Source of the DNA: Ctenosaura bakeri | Lineage: Eukaryota; Chordata; Lepidosauria; Squamata; Iguanidae | Reading direction: 5' to 3' | Length of the DNA: 64,000 nucleotides | Assembly (NCBI GenBank): GCA_948474755.1 | Contig: CAOLHI010002145.1 | Location: forward strand, 186,001-250,000 | Part shown: positions 44,063 to 57,300 of the stretch, piece after piece | Position numbering within the stretch: the stretch's first letter is position 1 | How the letters are laid out: each line of letters opens with the position of its first letter | Made by a program: the position numbers and the translations under genes | Notes under the pieces: generated by a model | Database searches by the model: none | What the model was told of the DNA's origin: nothing | Seen by the model: the letters and a program-made list of their open reading frames with translations, nothing else

Positions 44063-46890
44063 TCCTAGATCTTTACTTTTTTAAAAAAAAATATAAATTT
44101 TATTGTATAACAAGTAAATATTACACCTACATACAACATGTAAACATAAAAACATACAAACATATAAACATATAAATTCTCTGATACAAATCACAGTAGT
44201 ATTCAATAGGTAATATATGATGTATATTACATAATATCTATTATATCTAATATAACCTTGGGCATTAGTAGAACCTGTGTCTATTTGCCCTTCTATTTGT
44301 ACCTTATATCTGCTTTTTATATATTTCTATGATGATGTATAATAGTCTAAATGTTAATTTCTATTTTCATTAATATTATGTCTATACTTATACAGAGATT
44401 ATATAGAAATTATTAATATAATCCACTTAAAGTTTCTGATTTTATAGATATATTTACTCTTAGTGTACTCCGACCCTTATTGTGGTTCAGACACCACTCA
44501 TTACAGCTTCAAATTCTACAATAATCCCACTTATTGATATCATCTATCTCTAAATATCCTATACCTTATGGTTCTTCTGATATCTCTGTCTGTGATCTGT
44601 AAGCAACAACTAATCACACATTATAACAATATCCAAACACATACATACCTTAAAACATCACATTCATATTTTAAACATACTTTGACTTCTTTTCTAATAG
44701 CCGCTGGGTGATATTTCATCTTCTCATGTCAGTCCTGCTCCTCTTTTATTATAACTTTTAAGTTTACTGCACTTTTCTCACTCTATTCTATTTCTACTTT
44801 ACCTTTCTTCATTGTGTGAATTATACCTATTTCCTAAATAATTTTCGCTTATATTCATCTTATCTTCTGTTATTGGGTATCCTATATCTCGGGCCCATTT
44901 TATCATGTTATCTTTTATTGTCTCTTTTTCTAATTCTAAGTTTAGAAGCATTTTATAGATTTTACTCAATGGCCGTTTTACCCCAGGTTTCATTATTGTA
45001 TCAAATTCAGTATCTTCCAAAGATATTCCTTTATCTTTTATATCTTCTTTACATTTTTCCACTAATTGCCTATGGAGAAGCCAATGAGTTGTGTAACCTT
45101 CACTCATTAATTCCTCCCTCTTTTAAAATTCTATATTAGTCCCCTCTTTTTTAAGTATATCTTTATATGTTACCCAATCTTTTATTTGTACTTTCTCCAA
45201 TCTATAAAACGCCTTGTGTGGGGAGACCCAATATGGTAATTTTAAATACAACTTCTTTCTAACTTTTAGCCAAGTCCTCAAAATTGCTTTCCTAATATAA
45301 TGATCTGTGAATACTTTATTATTTTTGTGTATTTATCATACCAAATGTATGCGTGCCAGCCATAATATAGATTAAAGCCTTCCAAATTTAATAATTTTGC
45401 ATTCTTTAATGAAATCCATTCCTTTAACCAAATTAATGTAGATGCTTCATAACAAAGCTTCAGGTCTGGCATATTTAGTCCTCCTTTCTCTCTCCTTTCT
45501 TTTAAATATTTCATTTTAATTCTTGGTTTTCTCCCGTTCCAGATGAATTTACATAATTCTTGTTCCCAGCTTTTAATTGGTTTTTCATTCACTATTATAG
45601 GTAGGTTTTGGAAAAGGAACATCAATTTCGGTAAAATATTCATTTTTATAGCAGAGATTCTCCCTAATAAGGATAAATGTAATTTCTTCCATCTTCTCAA
45701 ATCTTCTTGTATCTCCTTCCATATTTTTTTATAGTTGTTGTCAAATAATTCCGAATTATTTTTTATTATTGTTATACCCAGGTATCTAACTTTTTTTGCA
45801 GTTTTAAAACCTGAACGCTCTATTAATTCTGTTTCTTGAATTTGTGTAATGTTTTTAGTGATCATCAATGATTTTTCTTTATTAATCTTTAATCCTGCTA
45901 TTTCTCCAAATTGTTTCAAGGTTTCTGTAAATGGTTTAATACTATTTAATGGCTCTTCTAAAATTATTACCAAATCATCTGCATAGGCTTGAATTTTAAA
46001 TTCATGTTCTTTTATTCTTGTTCCTCTAATTGCTTTATTATTCCTTATATTGTTATTTAAAATTTCTAAACATATTATAAAAAGCAGTGGAGAAAGCGGA
46101 CATCCCTGTCTCGTACCTTTGTTTATCTTAAATTGCTTTGATTTCTCTCCATTTATTATCAGACATGCATTTTGATCATCATAAATTGCTTGTATCCATT
46201 CTTTATATCTTTCTCCAATTTCTATCTTATTCATTGTTTCAAACATAAAATTCCAGCTTAGGTTATGGAATACCTTTTCCACATCCAAAAAGATTAATGC
46301 TAATTCTTTCTGATTAAATTTCTGATAATATTCTATTATATCTATAATTGTCCTTATGTGGTTTTTTAAATATCTTCCTGGAAGGAAACCATTCTGATCT
46401 TCATGCACCCACTTTAACAATATCTTTTTTAATCTTTCGCTAGAATTAAAGCAAAGATTTTATAATCAATGTTTAATAGCGAAATCGGTTTATAATTTCT
46501 TTTATCCTGTCTATCTTTCCCTTCTTTTGGAATCAAGGTAATATTCGAATCCTTCCATGAGTTAGGGAGTTCTTGATATTTAATAGAATTTATTACTTGA
46601 GATAACAAAGGTATTAACAATTCTTGAAATGTTTTATAATATGATGCTGTAAATCCATCTGGGCCAGGGTTTTTTTCCTTCTTTTAGGATCTTAATTGCA
46701 CTCCTTATTTCTTGTGTTGTAATTGGTTTATCTAAATCCTCTCTTTGGGTATCTGTCAATCAATTAATATCCATTTGTTGTAAATATTTTATCATTTTAT
46801 TTTTTTGTTCTTGTGTTTGAGGTCTTTTTTTAAATAATTCTTCAAAATAATTTACAAAAATGTTTTTAATCTTTGTTTGTTGATGATATA

Positions 46891-47997
46891 CCCGTATATA
46901 CTCGCATATAGGACGACTGGCGTATAAGATGACCCCCAACTTTTCCAGTAAAAATATAGAGTTTAGGATATACTCGCCGTATAAGACCACCCCTCTTCCA
47001 ACACACACCAAAATGCTTATGACTGAATGTGGTACCCATATACAACAACCAGCCAATCACGGCAAGCCAGGTACCTTACAGGTGATTGGCAGGTTGTTGT
47101 ATACAAAGCCTGCTTAGATAGGTCAGCTCTCCCTGCCTGCCCAGCCCTCCCTCCAAACATGCCTCTTTCACCTGTCTGACCTACCCCTGTATCCTATTAC
47201 CAAGGGTGGGCCAGACAAGTGAAAGAGGCATGTTTTTCTGGGCAGTTTTTCTCCAGCAGCTGCCGGAATGTTGCTGAAACTTCCTGAAACATGGGAGGAG
47301 GGGTGGCAGCCTCCTCAGAGTCGGAGCCGGGGCCTGCCCTCCCCAGCGAGCCTGCAAGTGTCTCGCGGGCCGGGGGAAACTCGGCAGCAACTTAAGCCTC
47401 AGGAAAGGCATTTCAGTCTCTTAGAATGGGGCAAAATCCATATAAAATTTGGACAAGCACCAGATAAAGAGTATCAAGGAGAAGGGAGCAGAGCACATGG
47501 CTGGACGGGGACTTTACAAAGGTGGGACTGAAAACCCTCACCTCCGCGGTGGGCGAGAGTATCAAGGAGAAGGGAGCAGAGCACATGGCTGGAGGAGGAC
47601 TTTACAAAGGTGGGACTGAGAACCCTCACCTTGGCGGCGGCGGAGCTTCTTTCCGGGCAGGGGAAGCTCCTGGGGGGGGCAGGAACAGCGGCGGAGCTTC
47701 TTTTCGGGCGGGGGAAGCTCTGGGGGGCAGGAACGGCGAGGGAGCTCCTTTCCGGGCGGGGGAAGCTCTGGGGGGCAGGAACGGCGGCGGAGCTCCTTTC
47801 CGGGCGGGGGAAGCTCTGGGGGGCAGGAACGGCGGCGGAGCTCCTTTCCGGGCGGGGGAAGCTCTGGGGGGCAGGAATGGTGGCAGCAGCGGAGCTCCTT
47901 TCTGAGCAGGGGGAAGCACCTGGCGTATAAGATGACCCCCCACTTTTGAAAAGTTTTGGGGGGGTAAAAAAGTCGTGTTATACGCAGCTATATACGG
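46891..47997. mobile_element. Tc/mariner-like non-autonomous element inside the L1
   Basis: Ends CCCGTATATACTCGCATATA and TTATACGCAGCTATATACGG, with TA on both sides (46889-46890, 47998-47999). Sub-terminal TAAGATGACCCCCAACTTTT / GATGACCCCCCACTTTTGAA boxes match the element at 9139-10411. The flanking L1 sequence (HQQTKIKNIF on one side, IREGQN on the other) reads across the insertion. No transposase is present; the interior is GC-rich and holds a 48-bp minisatellite. Confidence 0.85.
47643..47910 (+). repeat. GC-rich minisatellite, period 48 bp, six units
   Basis: Units start GAGCT(C/T)CTTTCCGGGCG at 47643, 47694, 47742, 47790, 47838 and 47892, giving spacings of 51, 48, 48, 48 and 54 bp, all multiples of three. 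The translated unit would be a 16-residue Gly/Arg-rich repeat. All frames are open because the sequence lacks stop-forming AT bases, so coding is not implied. Confidence 0.92.
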
Positions 47998-49265
47998 TAT
48001 ATTCTGTCCTTCTCTTATACCAGTAATATTACGTTTTTCCCTCTCCTTTTTTAATCTATATGAGAGCCATCTCCCTGGCTTATTCGCCTGCTCAAATTGC
48101 CTTTGCTTTATAAATTTCATTTTTTCCCATCTCTTTGGTCAGTAATAATGATAGTTGGTTTCTTAATATTTTTGTCTTGTTTTGTATTTTTGAATCTTTT
48201 GGTTTCTTTTTTAATTCCTGTTCTTTCTCCGGAAGTTTTTTTTTGTATTTGTACTTCTTTTTCTTTTCTGCATTTTGTTAACCAGGCCTGTTGGTTTATG
48301 AAAAATCCCCTCATTACCACTTTACTTGTCTCCCAGACTATTTGTGCTGTTTGTCCTTTGTCCAAATTATTCTCCAAAAACATTTTTAATTCCTCTTTTG
48401 CTTTTCCAACTATAAACTCATTTTTTAATAAGCTGTCTTTTAATCTCCAATTAAATTTTTTTTCTCCATATTGCATTGTCAATAATATTGGACAGTGATC
48501 CGATAGTGTTCTTGGGAGGGTTTCCATATTCATTATATTTTTTATCATATCTGAGGATATAAAGAACATATCAATTCTGGACCAGGTTTTATGTCGTTCG
48601 GAGTAAGAAGTATATTCTTCTTTCTCTCTTTTTATGTTATTCCCTACTTCACCTGAAGACATATATTCTAATAGATCAAAGAAAGTTTTAGGTAGTTTCC
48701 CTTGACTGTTTTTACTGTTTATATTGCTTTTACAAGATCTGTCTGTTGTTGATTCAAAACACCGCTCCAGTCTCGCATTAAGATAATTTTATAATTTTCT
48801 AAATCTAATAATTTTTCTAGTACATTTTGGTAGAACTCACTTTTATTTTCTAACGGTCCGTATACTGCTATGATCAATAATTTTAAATCCTTGATTATTA
48901 TTTCTACTACAATACAATGTCCTGATTCATCACTATATATTTGTTTTGCCTCGTATTTATTATTTTTATATACCGTTACTCCCTTTTTCTTCTTATTAAT
49001 TGATGATGAAAAAGTTTGCTTTAATCTAGGATTCTTAATGTAATTCAGATCTTTAATTTTAATATGTGTTTCCTGTATTGCTATTATATCTGGATTTAGT
49101 TTCTCTAATTGGTGAAAAATGCATTTCCTTTTATGGAGGGAGTTCATACCTCGAACATTCCAGGATAGTATTCTTAATTTCATTTTACTTTAATTCTTAT
49201 TCAATTTCTTCTGTTTCTTCTTCTTCCAATTCTTCCCATTCTAAATCTTGTATTGAGTTAGATTC

Positions 49266-49345
49266 TTCTCCTCCTTCTTCCTCTTCTCCTTCTTCCTCCT
49301 CCTCCTCCTCCTCTCCTCCTCCTCCTCCTCCTTCTTCTTCCTGTT
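49266..49345 (-). repeat. (GGA/GAA)n tract between L1 ORF1 and ORF2
   Basis: Purine-rich on the minus strand, directly after the ORF1 stop at 49344. The complementary plus-strand Ser-rich frame is an artefact. Confidence 0.9.
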
Positions 49346-50369
49346 ACCCTTCTAATTCTTCTTCCTTTTGTGCTTTTGCCAATTCCTTTTTTATTTCTTC
49401 TTTTCTTGATCTTGTTTCCGAACCTTGTGCTGTTTGTATGTCTTGTTTACTTTTCTCTTCTTCCTGTTCCTGTGGTATTTCTTCCATTTTGCTTAATTCT
49501 TCCTTATGCTTCCTCCAAAATTCTCTTGCTTTCATAATCGAGTTTAATACGAATCTCTTCTGCTTCCAAATGAATGAGATTCCTTCTGTCCTCTCCCATG
49601 TGTACCTTATTCCGTGGGTTCTCAGCACTTGTGTCAGGAAACTGTAATCTCTTCTTCTTTTCAGTAGGGCTGGATGTACATCTTTATATATTTTCACTTA
49701 ATTTCCTTCCACCATCAACTTCTTTGTGTAACTGCACTGCAAGACCAAGTCCTTTACTCTCTCCCTCAGGAAGTATACCACAATGTCTCGTGGTATATTC
49801 TTCCACTTTGCCACTATCCAGTTCCAGGTCAAGTTGCTCCGGTGCCCATCCTATAAATTGTGCTAGTGGTCTTTGATATAAATCTTCCTGAGCAGATTCT
49901 TTCAGCCCTCGTATCTTGATTGATTTATTTCAATTCTTTATATCTATTAGTAAAGTTGTCCTTTCTAGTTGCTCTGTCTTCTTTACCATTTTCGAAGTCT
50001 GTGCCTCCATCTTTGTTGTTCTCTCTTCTACTTGTTTTACCTTTTCGTTCACATGTTTTAGTTATTTAGAGATGTTATCCAACTTTGTATTGAAGGTCTC
50101 CAGTTCTTTCTTGATGTCAGTTTTTATTTCTGTTCTCATATGTTTCATTTCTGTTCTTGTTTCTTTCATTTCATTTTTAAATGTCATTGTTAATTTCTCT
50201 ATTTCTTCAGTTATATCTATTCCAACACTCTGTGTCATGCTTTGATTTTCTGTTGTTACTGTGTTTGTTTCAGTAATTGGCATCCTCATTTCTGTGGAGG
50301 CTCTTCTTTGAAGCAGAGTTTGTATCTGTGTGCTCCTGCCCCTGCTTTCCTTTTCCCTGCTGCCATCAT
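49344..50369 (-). pseudogene. L1 ORF1 (RNA-binding protein), broken
   Basis: ORF1p binds L1 RNA as a coiled-coil trimer. The start is taken as the first of two tandem ATGs at 50369 (MMAAGKRKAGAGA), after which a small indel shifts to the frame MRMPITETN. Next come a Lys/Glu/Thr-rich coiled coil (about 50230-49930) and an RRM-like block (KIRGLKES at about 49915). The C-terminal domain (about 49740-49560) contains LLKRRRDYSFLTQVLRTHGI. A Lys/Glu-rich tail ends at TAA, 49344. At least two further stops interrupt it. Confidence 0.85.
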
Positions 50370-52842
50370 TTTGCCTGTTTTATTCTGCTTTAATTACTCT
50401 TTGGTAACTTTTATTTTGCTTTGTTTACTCTTTAATAACTGTGTTATTTATTTCAATTTTTATTTATTCTTATTCCTTATTCCTTATTATTTATTTTCTT
50501 TCACTTATTCTATGAGAAGTTTGTACTTTGTTTCCTCTTAGATTATACTTTCCTCTCTCTTTCTTTTTTGTCATCTCCCTTTCTAAAGCCTACTACCTCT
50601 TATCTTCCAATTCTGTTCCACTCAAGACTGTCTCTTTGGCTGTGACTTTGCGTTTCACTGAATTCTGATCTCTTAGCTATGACTAATTCTTATTATATCT
50701 CCCACCAAATTCTTATTATATCTCCCACCAAACTAGTGTATTTCCTTCAAAATTCAATTCTCTAACTTTCTCCTCCAACTTTACCCACCTGTATTCTAGT
50801 CAGGCCAAGCTTTCAGTCTCTGTTATGCAAAATATTCAAAATGTTCAAATAACTTCACTGCAAAAAATTCAATAGCTTCAGTATGCAAGTTCACATTAAC
50901 ACAATTTCAGATTAACACATTCAGTTCCCCCAAATGGTTAATTAATGAACCTCAATGAAAAAAGTAGGCTGTTATAACTACCAATAAATGCCAAATATCT
51001 ATCTAATATTTGTCTTGATTACACAGTCATGTACAGGAAATACAAATACCACCCACCAACCTTCAACCAAGCCTTTTACTTTCAGTCAGCCTCCCTCTTT
51101 TATTTTCCCCTTTTGTCTTTACATCTTCCGGGGTCCCGTGGGTTAATCTTTTAGAGACCAATTTTGTTCTTCTCTTTCTCCTCTCGTTTCTCCTCTCGTC
51201 CGTTACTATATATTTATTCCCTGTCAGCTCCTTTGTATTCAGTCAGTTCAGTTAGTTCTTTCTTCTTTTTACTATGTCCGTTCTGTTATGTTATCTCCTT
51301 TACAATATCAGTTCCACTTATATTTTTAAAGACCTTCTTTCCTTAATGAATTGTTTTTACAGTCGCTCTCCCAGTCTCCCTCTCCGCCACCGCCGATCTT
51401 TGCTTCCCTTCAACAAGGACGCCACATTTGTTTCAGGGTCTCTCAACTCTCTGCATATATTATTGTCTTATTCAGTTAACAGGAGCACACGTTTCAAGTT
51501 TTATTTTCAATCCTGTCCGATCCTGTCAAGCCTCTAATGTAAATCTTAGTTCGGAGAGAATCACGTAGGCAAGGTTCAAAAAGCCATAAGATTTTTTGCT
51601 TTTGTATTTCCCCAACAGCTGCCTTGCATTCAAACCCCCCCCCCCAAAACTCCCAGGTCTCGTCACTCTTTCTGGTTTACGATATCACTAATGTCCGTAT
51701 TTAATTTCAGTCCTATCCGATTTTCTATGTCAGAAATCAATTTGAAGTCAAATATGTTGCATTATGTGGATGTATAACTCCTTGCTCCACAAATTTCTCA
51801 CAGCCCTTTGTGTGTGTGTGTGTGTGTGTGAGAACGCAAACTGTTACAAAACTATTGTTATGGCTATGCCAGTTCCATGGGAAAAACTTTTTCCCTCAGT
51901 GTTATCAGTTTGTCCGGAACTGGTACACAGCTGCGCGATCATATGTGTTTTTCCTACATGACATGTTATGGCTATGTACTTGTTATTCACACTTGCTGTC
52001 GTAGGTTCAAGGTGCCTACAGCATGTTTACTGCATATCATATAACCATGCCTTGTGTACAATAGGTTCTGTTCTTTTCTCGTTGCACTCTGTTGCTGATC
52101 TGTCATGATGTTGGACAGAATAGATGTTTCTGCTGTAACCTAAGCTGTTAGAACTTCTTTCTAGTTAATAAATGTAGTCCATTTGCTAGTTTGGCTTCAG
52201 CGGTGTTTTGTTTTTACTGACTCAGAGAAGCAGGTATGGGGTCTACAGCAGGCAGGAGTTTTTATTATTTTTTATCAGCAGGAGTTTCTAGACTCCTGTT
52301 TTGCAACAAAATATCCACTATATATACTAGTTTAGAGGTTTCCAGGAAAAGAGAAATTCAAAAAGCCCCAAGTCTTCTTTCTCTCGTCTTTTCCCTGTAC
52401 TGGCCCAGAATTCCAAGTCTCCCGGGACACGTCACTCTTTTTAGATTAGAGTTCTAAGTCCCACCAACTCTCTCAGTAAAATTCTGTTTGGATTTAACTT
52501 ACCCCAGTGGCTCTTTCGTAATTTTGTTCTTATGAACCTCCAAAATAAACACTTAAATAAAATGGTGGTGACGCGGCTAGCCTGCCAAGGCTGCCCAGTG
52601 TGGTAATGGCGGCTCTGCGATCCCCTCAGCTCAGCCTGTGCTTCTGTCTCCTTCCTCCTCCACTCCTCTGCACTCTGAGCTGGAATCGGATCCCCTTCAA
52701 GCCCCCTCCGTGTCCCCCTTCACCCAGGGGGCAATTTCCTCCAAACTGTCAAACTTTAACGAGGAAATACCGACCACACTGGGATACAGAGTTCACTAGC
52801 TTCGTGAACTCCGTCCGATCGCCGCATCGCCTCCACTGGAAG
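50370..52842 (-). promoter_or_regulatory. L1 5' UTR/internal promoter region
   Basis: About 2.5 kb before ORF1. The outermost 280 bp (52560-52842) is GC-rich with CpGs, starting CTTCCAGTGGAGGCGATGCG on the minus strand. Two related blocks (TTCAAAAAGCC ... CCCAGGTCTCGTCACTCTTT at about 51577-51675 and TTCAAAAAGCC ... CCCGGGACACGTCACTCTTT at about 52348-52441) suggest duplicated promoter monomers. A (GT)n run sits at 51810-51830. The segment at about 51755-52247 (TGTTG...CTACA, AATAAA at 52167) might be a separate LTR-like insertion. Confidence 0.6.
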
Positions 52843-53061
52843 TCCTAGATCTTTACTTTTTAACGTGTTCTAGGTAGTGGGTGAGGCAACTATACCTGAT
52901 CTCCCCCTTTCTCCATGTTCTGCTGTTCATACATGCCCAGTAATGGATTCTGGAGCCAGCTACTGTTTACTTTGTCTGTTGTAGGCAGGCACATCACTAC
53001 AGTAGATCAGCTAGAGCGAACTGCCATTCTGTCCCAGATCTAGGTTTATTACGTGGTTCAC

Positions 53062-53473
53062 TAGTGGTTCTCAAATGGTGGGGCGTGACCCTAAGGGGAG
53101 CTCAATAGTTATTTAAGGGGTGGGGTGCAAGAAAAGTCACCCTGCAAATACAGCAAATATAAAAAAATGTTAAAAGGAAGGGCAAGTCTGTGTGTGTATA
53201 TCTGAACACACACCATTGAGGATTGGGTGGTCCCTGCAAAAGAATTGTGGAAAGCATTTTCCCTGGTATCCCTTCCTCCAACCTCAGATGTAGCAAAAAT
53301 TGACTTCCCTTTTTAAAATGTTTTTCCCACACAGCTTCTCCACACATTCCCTCTTTGGTACAGCAGGTGCATGTCCTTTAGTGACCATGAGGTGACAAGT
53401 GGGGGCAGGGATGTATGGCATCTGCACATAGATGTAAAGGGTGTTGCAGAGATAAAAAGTTTGAGAACCACTA
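53062..53473. mobile_element. hAT-like MITE
   Basis: Ends TAGTGGTTCTCAAA / TTTGAGAACCACTA are perfect inverted repeats. Sub-terminal GGGGCGTGACCC is near the left end. The 8-bp flanks do not match, so the duplication has decayed or the borders are off by a few bases. Confidence 0.65.
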
Positions 53474-54159
53474 CTCTATACCAGAAGCCTGTGTTTCTCC
53501 AGTCCTTCTTCACCATCCTCTCAGTGGTTGTGCTGCTGAAAAACATACAGTTTGACAGAGGACAGGGAGGAAAAGGGTGGGGCTGGCAAACTTGGAAGGA
53601 TTTTGTAAAATAGACTTTCTTTGTCAGGGTCTCTGTTAACTTACATATGCCTATAATCAAAAGATATATGGTCAGTTTAAAAGGAGATTGGACTAAATGG
53701 GCGAGTATCTTTAATGCAGACAAATGTAAAGCAGATGGCGTTGCTGGGAAGTTCATGTGTCTAAGCAACATTTATACTGTTCTACTGCTGAAACGTTATA
53801 ATTTTAATATTCTGTTTATTCTTATATTTTAAATTCTGGTTTCTTTTTTTGTTACAGTTTATGGTGTGTCATGTAGAAAATGGTATGTATAAAATAAAAC
53901 ATACATTTTAAATATTAGCAGCACAATGTAAGGTACAGGTTGCATGTTTATTCCCAGTGTCTGCATTTTATAGGTACAGTAAGATTTAATGAGAAGACTA
54001 ACTAGTAAAAACCGATTTTGATCACTTGGTGACAAAGGCTAAAAAGTCGTCTGTTGGGTTTTTGAAAAACAAATAAAAAATGGGGAATGATGGTGAATTA
54101 TGGATTGAAAAACAAAATATTAAAGTTGGACTTTCTTTTTAGAGAACAGGAACATAATC
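53474..54159. other. IL17RB intron, nothing recognised
   Basis: AT-rich sequence between two transposons. The expected short IL17RB exon was not identified. Confidence 0.45.
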
Positions 54160-54303
54160 AGGTAAGGTTTTTCTACATAATCTTTATTGCCAGTTTATCA
54201 AAAAAAAGTTAAGAAAACAATACAGTACATCATAAACCAAACAAAACATTTACAAATACAGATAAAACAAACTACAGCGCATATATATTTTAAACCTGTT
54301 TAT

Positions 54304-54344
<41 letters not shown>

Positions 54345-57300
54345 TATGTTAAGGAAGTTAATAAACTACATTAAGAAAATGTCATTAAAAAAACACAGAC
54401 ATAAAATAAACTTCCAAGCTCATAACCCTTTGTGAGGCGATCATCTTTATATCGTCAGTCCTGGTATATGTGTAGTTTGAATCTGTTCTTTACCATTAGT
54501 ATTACCATTAGTTCTTTACCATTAGTAACTTTAGTCACCAATATGTAGTAAGGAAAAGGTACAAGCCTTACATATCAAAGTTGGCTACAGAAAGTTTCTC
54601 CCAGGGGTTAAAATTTCCCATTCCTCTTTGAAGGATTTAACAGATATATTGGCCAATAGTAATGTCAGTTTGTCCATCTCTGCTAGGTCATATAACTTAA
54701 ATATTCAGTCTTCCACTTTTGGAATTTGGAGCTCCTTCCACTTCTGTGCAAAAGTTAACCTAGCTGTGTAAATGACAATATTCTAACATATTTATTCTTT
54801 GATTGAAGGTCAAGACTGTCAAAGATATTCAGTAAATAAATCTCTGACAGCAATGGAAAATTAATTACCAATATCTTTATAATATGATCATGAATGGTTA
54901 ACCAAAATTATTTTGCCTTTCTACAGTGCCACCAAATGTGTTAAAGGAGCCTTTTTCATGACATTTCCAACATTTCCCATTATTACAGTTATTATTCATT
55001 TTTGCTAGTTGAACAGGGGTTAAATGGCATCTGTAAATAACTTTGAAATCATTTTCTTTTAAGCTGAAATGTCTTGTAAATTTTTGATTCAGAATCCATG
55101 CTTTCTCCCATTGATCCAAATTTATAGTGTGCCCGATATCTTGGGGTCATTTAATCATATTGTCTTTCACGAGGTCCTGTTCTCTTTCAAAGTTTAATAA
55201 CGTTTCTTAAATTTTGCTTAATGGATGGGTTACTTGAAGGTTTAATAACTTATCAAATTCTGTTTCCTTAAAGATATCCCCATTAACCTAATATCAATTT
55301 TACATTTCTCTACTAACTGTCTATACATTAGCCAGTGTGAAGTATAATCTTGCGAAATCAGTTCTTCCTTTGATTTTAGCTGAACACAATTTTCTTCTAA
55401 TTTGAGTATGTCTTTATAATTAATCTATTGGCCTAACTGAGACTTTTCTAATCTATAAAAAGCTTCATGGAGGGAAACCCAGAATGGTAACGAACGATAA
55501 AAGTTTCTCTTATATTTCAGCCAGACTCTAAGAAGAGCTTTTCTAACATAATTCTTTGTGTGTAGTATACTTATTGTACCAGAGATAGGTGTGCCATTCA
55601 TAATATAAATCGAATCCCTCAAGATTCAATAATCTTGTGTTTGACAAAGTCATCGAATCAATTAGCCATGATCAACAAGAAACTTGATAGTAAAGTTTTA
55701 GATCGTGCAGGCCCATTCCTCCTCTTTCTTTTGAGTTTTTCAAATACTTCCATTTACTTGTGGGTTTCCAACTGCTCCAAATAAACTTAGATCATTCTTT
55801 TTCCCATATTTTAAGCGGTTGACGATTCATCAGAATTGGTAAGTTTTGAAATAAAAATATTAATCTTGGAAGGACATTCATTTTAATTGACAAAATTCTC
55901 CCTAATAGAGACAATCTTAATCTATTCCGTTTCCTAAGATCATCTTTTATTCCATTCCATACCTTTTTATAATTATTTTCATATAAATCAGAATTATTTT
56001 TAGAAATTATTACACCTAAGAACCTAGCTTTATTAGTTAATTTAAAACCTGATTGCTCTGATAATTCTATTTCTTATTAATGAGAACTGGTAATTGGTAA
56101 AGCTTTTTCTTTATTAACTCTGTAACCCATGACTTCCTCAAAGTTTTGTAGAGTTTCCAAAACCATCTCAATGACATCTAAGAGGTCTTCTAAAATAATT
56201 ACTAAATCGTCAGCATATGCTTTTAACTTGTAATGTTGGTCTCGAATTTGGGTGCTCCTAATATGGGGATTATTTCTGATTTTAATATTTAAGATTTCAG
56301 TGCATATTATAAAGAGCAAGAGTGAAAGTGGACACCCCTCTGTATAGGAAATTGTTTTGTTTTTTCTCCATTAATGCTAATGCTTGCGTTTTGCTCTGTA
56401 TAGATTACCTTGATCCAATTTGCAAGTGACTCCCCTACTTTCATCCTATTCAGAACTTTGAACATATATAGCCAATTAACATGATCAAAAGCCTTTTCAG
56501 CATCCAGGAATATCAAAGCCAATTCCTTCTCGCTATGTTTCTGATAATATTCAATAATATAATAATGTTCTTATATTATTTTTTAAGTCTCTTCTGGGGA
56601 GAAAGCCATTCTGATCTTTGTGTATCCAATTTTCTAATATATTTTTAGCCGATTTGCCAAATTGACGCAAAAATTTTATAATCTATATTTAATAGGGAGA
56701 TAGGTCTATTTTTTTTTTAATCTAACAAATCTTTCCCTTCTTTTGGGAGCAAAACAATAGTCAATTCTTTCCAAGTGTTTGGAATTCCTTGTTTAAGTAT
56801 CGCATTTACAGTTTGATGGGTGGGAAGGACGGGGAGTAAAAAGTCCTGCAATGTATGGAGAGAAAAATACAGACCAGAGAAGGAAAACCATCAGGGGCTG
56901 GTGCTTTCTCTAACTTCAAATTTTTAATCACATTAAGAATTTCCATAATAGTAATAGGCTTATTAAGTTCTTTTTGACGCTCTGTAATTTGAGGAATTTC
57001 TTTCTGATCTAGATATTTATTTATTTTAGCTCTTTGCTCTTTAGGTGGTAATTTATCTTTAAACAGATCCTGAAAATAATTGGTGAAAAGATTTTTAATC
57101 TTTTTTTGGTGACGATGGATTATTTGTCTTTCCCTAAGTTCGGTAATTAACGTTTTTCTTTATCGTTTTAAAATTTATATGATAACCTATCTTCCTAGTT
57201 TGTTCGTGCATTCAAAAAACTTTTGTCTTGTGAGTTTAATTTTTTTCTCAATTTCTGAAACAGCAATCATCGATAATTGTTTATTCAAAGCTTTTATTTA

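Larger units (their letters stand above)
44799..49183 (-). pseudogene. L1 ORF2 (endonuclease-reverse transcriptase), broken
   Basis: ORF2 performs target-primed reverse transcription. The ATG at 49183 opens an apurinic-type endonuclease (LSWNVRGMNS, QETH, VYGP). The box that normally reads GDWN reads MRDWSGV here, so the catalytic Asn is Ser. The linker region follows (48662-48117), then the transposon insertion, then RT: TLIPKEGKD at about 46535, FLDVEKVF at about 46280, GTRQGCPLSPLLF, YADD at 45985-45974 and ERREKGGLNMPDL at about 45490. The C-terminal part (45107-44799) is in another frame. At least three frame breaks lie outside the nested element. Confidence 0.88.
44082..52842 (-). mobile_element. 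Near full-length L1 LINE, antisense in IL17RB intron 1
   Basis: Flanked by a 19-bp duplication TCCTAGATCTTTACTTTTT (44063-44081 and 52843-52861). Read on the minus strand it has a GC-rich 5' end at 52842, ORF1 (50369-49344), ORF2 (49183 to about 44800) and a 3' UTR ending in an A-rich tail. About 8.76 kb, of which 1.1 kb is the DNA element at 46891-47997. Several frameshifts and stops make it inactive. Confidence 0.92.

Noticed and set aside
47522..47905. Gly/Arg-rich repeat protein in the 48-bp minisatellite
   Set aside because: All frames are open there and the array is inside a non-autonomous transposon; kept only as a repeat.
49066..49647. Ser/Pro-rich plus-strand protein
   Set aside because: Antisense of the GAA/GGA tract between L1 ORF1 and ORF2.
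51755..52247. Solo LTR insertion in the L1 5' UTR
   Set aside because: TG..CA borders and AATAAA are present but no matching 5-bp target duplication could be read; left as a possibility only.
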